Positions 6,515 through 8,772 of a stretch of DNA of 8,772 nt are shown piece by piece. Each line of letters opens with the position of its first letter. The first letter of the stretch is position 1. The translations under genes were made by a program, and so were the position numbers. Source of the DNA: Magnetospira sp. Lineage in GTDB: Bacteria; Pseudomonadota; Alphaproteobacteria; Rhodospirillales; Magnetospiraceae. The notes below the pieces were generated by a model. The model was not told where the DNA came from. It saw only the letters and a list, made by a program, of their open reading frames with translations, and made no database searches. The stretch covers positions 1-8,772 of the forward strand of contig JANQGL010000107.1 of the NCBI GenBank assembly GCA_028277325.1. The letters are read 5' to 3'.

Positions 6515-6540
6515 GGAGAAACGCCGATCGGAAATCGGCG
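6515..6540 (-). terminator. Intrinsic terminator of the LysR gene
   Basis: Minus-strand sequence 41 bases past the LysR stop forms a perfect 7-bp stem, CGCCGAT/ATCGGCG (6540-6534 with 6528-6522), with the loop TTCCG, directly followed by TTTCTCC. This is the clearest terminator-like structure in the window, though the T-run is short. It separates the LysR gene from the purC promoter. Confidence 0.6.
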
Positions 6541-6581
6541 GTTCGGGACCCGGCGCGACGCCGTCCGGGACCCGCCGGGGA

Positions 6582-7535
6582 TCAGGAGTCGCCGCCGCCG
6601 GACCACGGCCCCGGCGCCGCCTCCCAGGGTTCCGGCTCCTGGCCCTGCTCCAGCAGCCATTCCGCCAGGACCGCCACCTTGGGATCGCCGGCCCGATCCT
6701 CCGGCGCCACCAGGTAGTAGGCGAATTCGGCCGGTCGCGAAACCTCGAACGGACGCACCAGGCGGCCGTCGATCAAATGCTGGGCGACCAGCCGCGAGCG
6801 GCCGACCGCCACCCCGACGCCATGCCGCGCCGCCTGGATGATCGCCGTGCTGTCGTTGAAGAACAGGCCGTGCATCATCGCCGACTCGTCCAACCCGTGG
6901 TCGCGCAGCCATGGCCCCCAGGTGATACTCGGCTCTTCCTCCAATGCCTCCCAGTCGTGCAACAGCGTGTGGCGGGTCAAGTCCGTCCAGGCGCGCAGGG
7001 GCGGATCGCCGCTCAGGAGGCTGGGGCCGCACACCGGCGACACCGTCTCGCCGAACAGCCGCCGTACCTTCAGGTCCGGATAGTGGCCGCGCCCGTAGCG
7101 AATCGCCACGTCCACGTTGCAGGTTTCCCAGTCCGTGAGATGGGTTTCGGACAACAGGCGCAGGTCGATCTCGGGATAGCGGGTCCGGAAATCGGCGAGG
7201 CGCGGCACCAGCCACAGGGTGGCGAGCGACGGCAGGGTGCTGACCGTCAGGGTGCCCGACAGCTCCCGCTTGCGCAACGCCGCCTGGGCGCGCGCCAGAT
7301 GGTTGAACGCCCCGGTCAGCTCGGCCGCGTAGGCGGCACCGGCCGGAGTCAATTCCAGGCCGCGCGCGTGCCGCTCGAACAACGTCACGCCGAGGCCCTC
7401 CTCCAGGCCCTTGACCTGATGGCTCACCGCCGCCGGCGTGACCCCGAGCTCCGCCGCGGCACGGGCGAACCCGCCGCGGCGCGCCGCCGCCTCGAAGGCG
7501 CGCAGACCGTTCAGGGGCGGCAGGCGTCGTCCCAT
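6582..7535 (-). CDS. LysR-family transcriptional regulator, GcvA-like
   Basis: A 317-residue LysR regulator. The winged helix-turn-helix occupies about residues 7-65; MGRRLPPLNGLRAFEAAAR and the recognition helix TPAAVSHQVKGLEEGLG (33-49) are typical of the GcvA-like branch, followed by LFERHARGLELTPAG. The co-inducer domain (about 93-300) contains GTLTVSTLPSLATLWLVPRL and the late HGVGVAVGRSRLV segment. It has an unusual acidic/Gly/Pro-rich C-terminal tail. The effector is not predictable; GcvA itself controls glycine cleavage, but this branch is broad. The start ATG 7535-7533 has GGGGA upstream. It is divergent from the DUF1127 gene, a common pairing in alphaproteobacteria, and a palindrome overlaps its own -10 element, suggesting autorepression. 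An intrinsic terminator follows. Confidence 0.93.
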   Translation of the reverse strand: MGRRLPPLNGLRAFEAAARRGGFARAAAELGVTPAAVSHQVKGLEEGLGVTLFERHARGLELTPAGAAYAAELTGAFNHLARAQAALRKRELSGTLTVSTLPSLATLWLVPRLADFRTRYPEIDLRLLSETHLTDWETCNVDVAIRYGRGHYPDLKVRRLFGETVSPVCGPSLLSGDPPLRAWTDLTRHTLLHDWEALEEEPSITWGPWLRDHGLDESAMMHGLFFNDSTAIIQAARHGVGVAVGRSRLVAQHLIDGRLVRPFEVSRPAEFAYYLVAPEDRAGDPKVAVLAEWLLEQGQEPEPWEAAPGPWSGGGDS

Positions 7536-7552
7536 GGACCCATCCCCAGGAT

Positions 7553-7569
7553 TAGATTTCCTAAATCTA
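7553..7569. promoter_or_regulatory. LysR-type operator palindrome
   Basis: TAGATTTCCTAAATCTA is a perfect 7-bp inverted repeat with a 3-base centre and contains a T-N11-A LysR box. It overlaps the -10 of the LysR promoter (7566-7571) and is centred about 62 bases upstream of the predicted DUF1127 transcript start, the usual place of a LysR recognition site. Confidence 0.7.
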
Positions 7570-7594
7570 TAGGCAAAAAAGACTCGTTTGTCAG
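7566..7594 (-). promoter_or_regulatory. Promoter of the LysR gene
   Basis: On the minus strand CTGACA (7594-7589), a 5/6 match, and TATAGA (7571-7566), a 4/6 match, are 17 bases apart. The -10 is partly covered by the palindrome, so the regulator binding there should repress its own gene. Confidence 0.55.
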
Positions 7595-7616
7595 CTCAAG
7601 CAAAGCGCGCGATATT
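7588..7616 (+). promoter_or_regulatory. Promoter of the DUF1127 gene
   Basis: TTGTCA (7588-7593), a 5/6 match, and GATATT (7611-7616), a 4/6 match, are 17 bases apart, with a predicted start near 7623. Its -35 shares six bases with the -35 of the divergent LysR promoter, so the two polymerases cannot easily bind together. Confidence 0.55.
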
Positions 7617-7637
7617 TGTCATGAAAGTGAAATGAAC

Positions 7638-7654
7638 GGCCCCCGCGCGGGGCC
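7638..7654 (+). promoter_or_regulatory. GC hairpin in the DUF1127 leader
   Basis: GGCCCC and GGGGCC form a 6-bp stem with a CGCGC loop within the predicted 50-base leader, ending 6 bases before the AGGA ribosome site (7661-7664). It may stabilise the transcript or affect initiation; that is inference only. Confidence 0.35.
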
Positions 7655-7672
7655 CTGGAAAGGATAAGAAAA

Positions 7673-7900
7673 ATGACCGCGACGACCTGCACCAACGTGG
7701 TTGCCTTCAAGACCGCTCCGGCGGCACCCCGCCGCCACCGCGGACTGCTGGCGAAGGTCCTGAACAAGCTGCGGCTTTGGAAAACCCGGCTCGACGGCCG
7801 GCGCGAACTGCGCGCCCTCGACGACCACATGCTGGCCGACATCGGCCTGACCCGTGCCGAGGCCGACTACGAAGCCGCGAAGCCGTTCTGGAAGGCCTGA
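7673..7900 (+). CDS. DUF1127 small protein
   Basis: A 75-residue basic protein. The C-terminal half (about 43-73, RRELRALDDHMLADIGLTRA) is the DUF1127 domain, with the characteristic Arg-Glu-Leu, Leu-Asp-Asp and Leu-x-Asp-Ile-Gly-Leu positions. The N-terminal half is a basic linker without a signal peptide or membrane segment. Members studied in Rhodobacter and Agrobacterium bind RNA or influence RNA turnover, phosphate uptake and stress responses; the role here is unknown. The start ATG 7673 is preceded by AAGGATAAGAAAA, a good ribosome site. The divergent LysR gene and shared control region suggest it is that regulator's target. Confidence 0.9.
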   Translation: MTATTCTNVVAFKTAPAAPRRHRGLLAKVLNKLRLWKTRLDGRRELRALDDHMLADIGLTRAEADYEAAKPFWKA

Positions 7901-7952
7901 CCGGACGCGCCACGGCGCTCCCATCCGTCCGCCCCCTCCCTCCGCGTCCCCC

Positions 7953-7981
7953 GGGCGCCGCGATCCCCCGTCGCGGCGCCC
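7953..7981. terminator. Long GC hairpin downstream of the DUF1127 gene
   Basis: GGGCGCCGCGA (7953-7963) and TCGCGGCGCCC (7971-7981) pair perfectly over 11 bp around a 7-base loop, 52 bases after the DUF1127 stop. No T-run follows on either strand. It may terminate or protect the 3' end of the small transcript, or insulate it from the flagellar-type promoter beyond. Confidence 0.5.
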
Positions 7982-7997
7982 GAACCTTGCGGGGACC

Positions 7998-8031
7998 GGC
8001 AGAAATTGCCAGCCACCGGGCACCGATTGCC
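7998..8031. promoter_or_regulatory. Twin GGCA-N5-TGCC palindromes, candidate activator sites
   Basis: GGCAGAAATTGCC (7998-8010) and a second copy of the GGCA-N5-TGCC pattern (8019-8031, extended to GGGCA/TGCCC at 8018-8032) have centres 21 bases apart, two helical turns. They lie about 108 and 129 bases upstream of the predicted start of the sigma-54 promoter, where NtrC-family activators bind. From memory they resemble FlbD-bound ftr sites of Caulobacter flagellar genes; this is not verified. Confidence 0.5.
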
Positions 8032-8106
8032 CTCCCGCCCGCCGGACGCCCGTTCGGGTTTCGAAATTAGCTCTTTGATTCAATCCGTTCGACCTTCCCG
8101 CGTCGC

Positions 8107-8122
8107 TGGCACGGCACTTGCT
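8107..8122 (+). promoter_or_regulatory. Sigma-54-type promoter
   Basis: TGGCACGGCACTTGCT contains both invariant parts of the RpoN consensus: GG at 8108-8109 and GC at 8120-8121, ten bases between them, within the classic TGGCAC and TTGCT blocks. Transcription should start near 8133, about 29 bases before the ATG at 8162. It is one of the best consensus matches in the window. Confidence 0.8.
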
Positions 8123-8161
8123 GGCAGGGTTCCGGGACATCTTGCATCCGGATTGATCGCC

Positions 8162-8772
8162 ATGACCGTTGTCAGCTACGACGCCCGATACATCGACCCC
8201 ACGACGACGTCGACCCCGGCGGCGCCCCAGACCGCGAAACCCGCGACCGCCGGCGCCAACGTGTTCGCGACCCTGCTGTCGTCCCTGACCGGCAGGATGA
8301 CCGGCGGGACCATCGACATGATGGACCATTCCGTCATCGTGCCGACCGAGACGTCCTACGCGACCGACGAGGCGCCGCGCCGCGACGACCCGTCGCGCGA
8401 CGAGTCCCCCACCGACCGTGGCCGGTCGACCGACGACGACCGCGGCGACGGCGAGATCGAGACCCGGCGAACCGACAACGACGGCGGTCAACGGGCCGAC
8501 GCGACGGATCGCGACGACGGGCGCGACGACGCCGCGCAGGGCGACGACGCCGGCCGCCGGGACACCGGCCGCGCCGACTCGCCGGCGGCCGACGACGCCC
8601 GCCAGGACGGCGACGGCACGGCGCGGTCGGCGGCGTCCGACGGCGAGGCCGCGGCGACCGAGGGCGTCGCCACCGCCGACACGCCGAACACCGTCGGCAC
8701 CGAGGCCGCCGCCCTGACCGGCGAGATGCAGCAGACTGCGATGGCCGGAATCGCCACGGCCGACGGCAAGGC
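8162..8772 (+). CDS. Asp/Ala/Arg-rich disordered protein, possible flagellar hook-length protein FliK (N-terminal part)
   Basis: The frame runs from ATG 8162 to the window end without a stop: 203 residues, with the C-terminus outside. Residues 1-60 (MTVVSYDARYIDP, then NVFATLLSSLTGRM and IDMMDHSVIVPT) look ordered in places. Residues about 65-180 are dominated by Asp, Arg, Ala, Gly, Thr and Glu with many Asp-Asp and Arg-Asp pairs and almost no aromatic or large hydrophobic residues, so they are probably disordered. There is no signal peptide. FliK proteins have long low-complexity N-terminal halves and a conserved C-terminal domain, and are exported by the flagellar type III system to measure hook length. 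The sigma-54 promoter supports a flagellar role. Without the C-terminus the name is a hypothesis; any large disordered secreted or adhesive protein is an alternative. The ribosome site is weak (GGATTGATCGCC before ATG). Confidence 0.6.
   Translation, partial: MTVVSYDARYIDPTTTSTPAAPQTAKPATAGANVFATLLSSLTGRMTGGTIDMMDHSVIVPTETSYATDEAPRRDDPSRDESPTDRGRSTDDDRGDGEIETRRTDNDGGQRADATDRDDGRDDAAQGDDAGRRDTGRADSPAADDARQDGDGTARSAASDGEAAATEGVATADTPNTVGTEAAALTGEMQQTAMAGIATADGK

Noticed and set aside
6545..6573. Direct repeat GGGACCC (6545-6551 and 6567-6573)
   Set aside because: Seven bases in GC-rich noncoding DNA; too short to call a repeat element or attachment site.
5405..6841. Plus-strand frame of 478 codons across purS, purC and the LysR end
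   Set aside because: It crosses three real minus-strand genes and two gene boundaries; it is open only because of high GC content.
6468..7667. Plus-strand frame of 399 codons opposite the LysR gene
   Set aside because: It runs through the terminator and the divergent promoters and has no domain.
7619..8491. Minus-strand frame of 290 codons from the DUF1127 gene into the right-hand gene
   Set aside because: It covers a real small gene, an intergenic control region and a low-complexity coding stretch in antisense; Gly/Arg/Val-rich with no motif.
8350..8700. Possible tandem DNA repeat in the GAC-rich region
   Set aside because: No fixed period; the pattern is explained by Asp/Arg/Ala-rich coding with strong codon bias.

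Overview
The window looks like a piece of chromosome from a GC-rich alphaproteobacterium, probably of the Rhodospirillales. The reasons are a GapR/DUF2312 gene (a family largely restricted to alphaproteobacteria), a GcvA-like LysR gene divergent from a DUF1127 gene, the split purC-purS-purQ arrangement, a response regulator with a DYFGPDRRR linker, and third codon positions that are mostly G or C. Taxonomy is inferred from gene content only; no search was possible. Layout from left to right: the 3' end of an unrecognised gene (+); about 270 bases that may hold an odd minus-strand reading frame with a CXXCH motif; gapR (-); a divergent response regulator with a receiver domain and a C-terminal region resembling a degenerate HPt domain (+); then, convergent to it, a two-gene minus-strand signalling operon in which a cobalamin-binding sensor protein overlaps a PAS histidine kinase by four bases (ATGA). 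Next comes the minus-strand purine operon purC-purS-purQ with its own promoter, then a LysR regulator (-) and a divergent DUF1127 small protein (+). The right edge holds a sigma-54-type promoter with a pair of upstream palindromes, followed by the start of a long, Asp/Ala/Arg-rich, probably disordered protein that may be the flagellar hook-length protein FliK; it is cut off by the window end. How the genes may work together: the cobalamin-binding protein and the kinase are almost certainly co-translated and are good candidates for a light-, redox- or B12-responsive two-component input, with the convergent receiver protein as a possible but unproven partner. PurC, PurS and PurQ are three parts of de novo purine synthesis, but purL does not follow purQ as it often does in relatives. 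The LysR-DUF1127 pair shares a compact divergent control region whose geometry fits an autoregulated LysR activator. The right-hand gene has the promoter architecture of a late flagellar gene. The strongest candidates for something new are the B12-sensor/kinase pair, the twin palindromes 21 bp apart upstream of the sigma-54 promoter, and the unexplained CXXCH reading frame near the left end.
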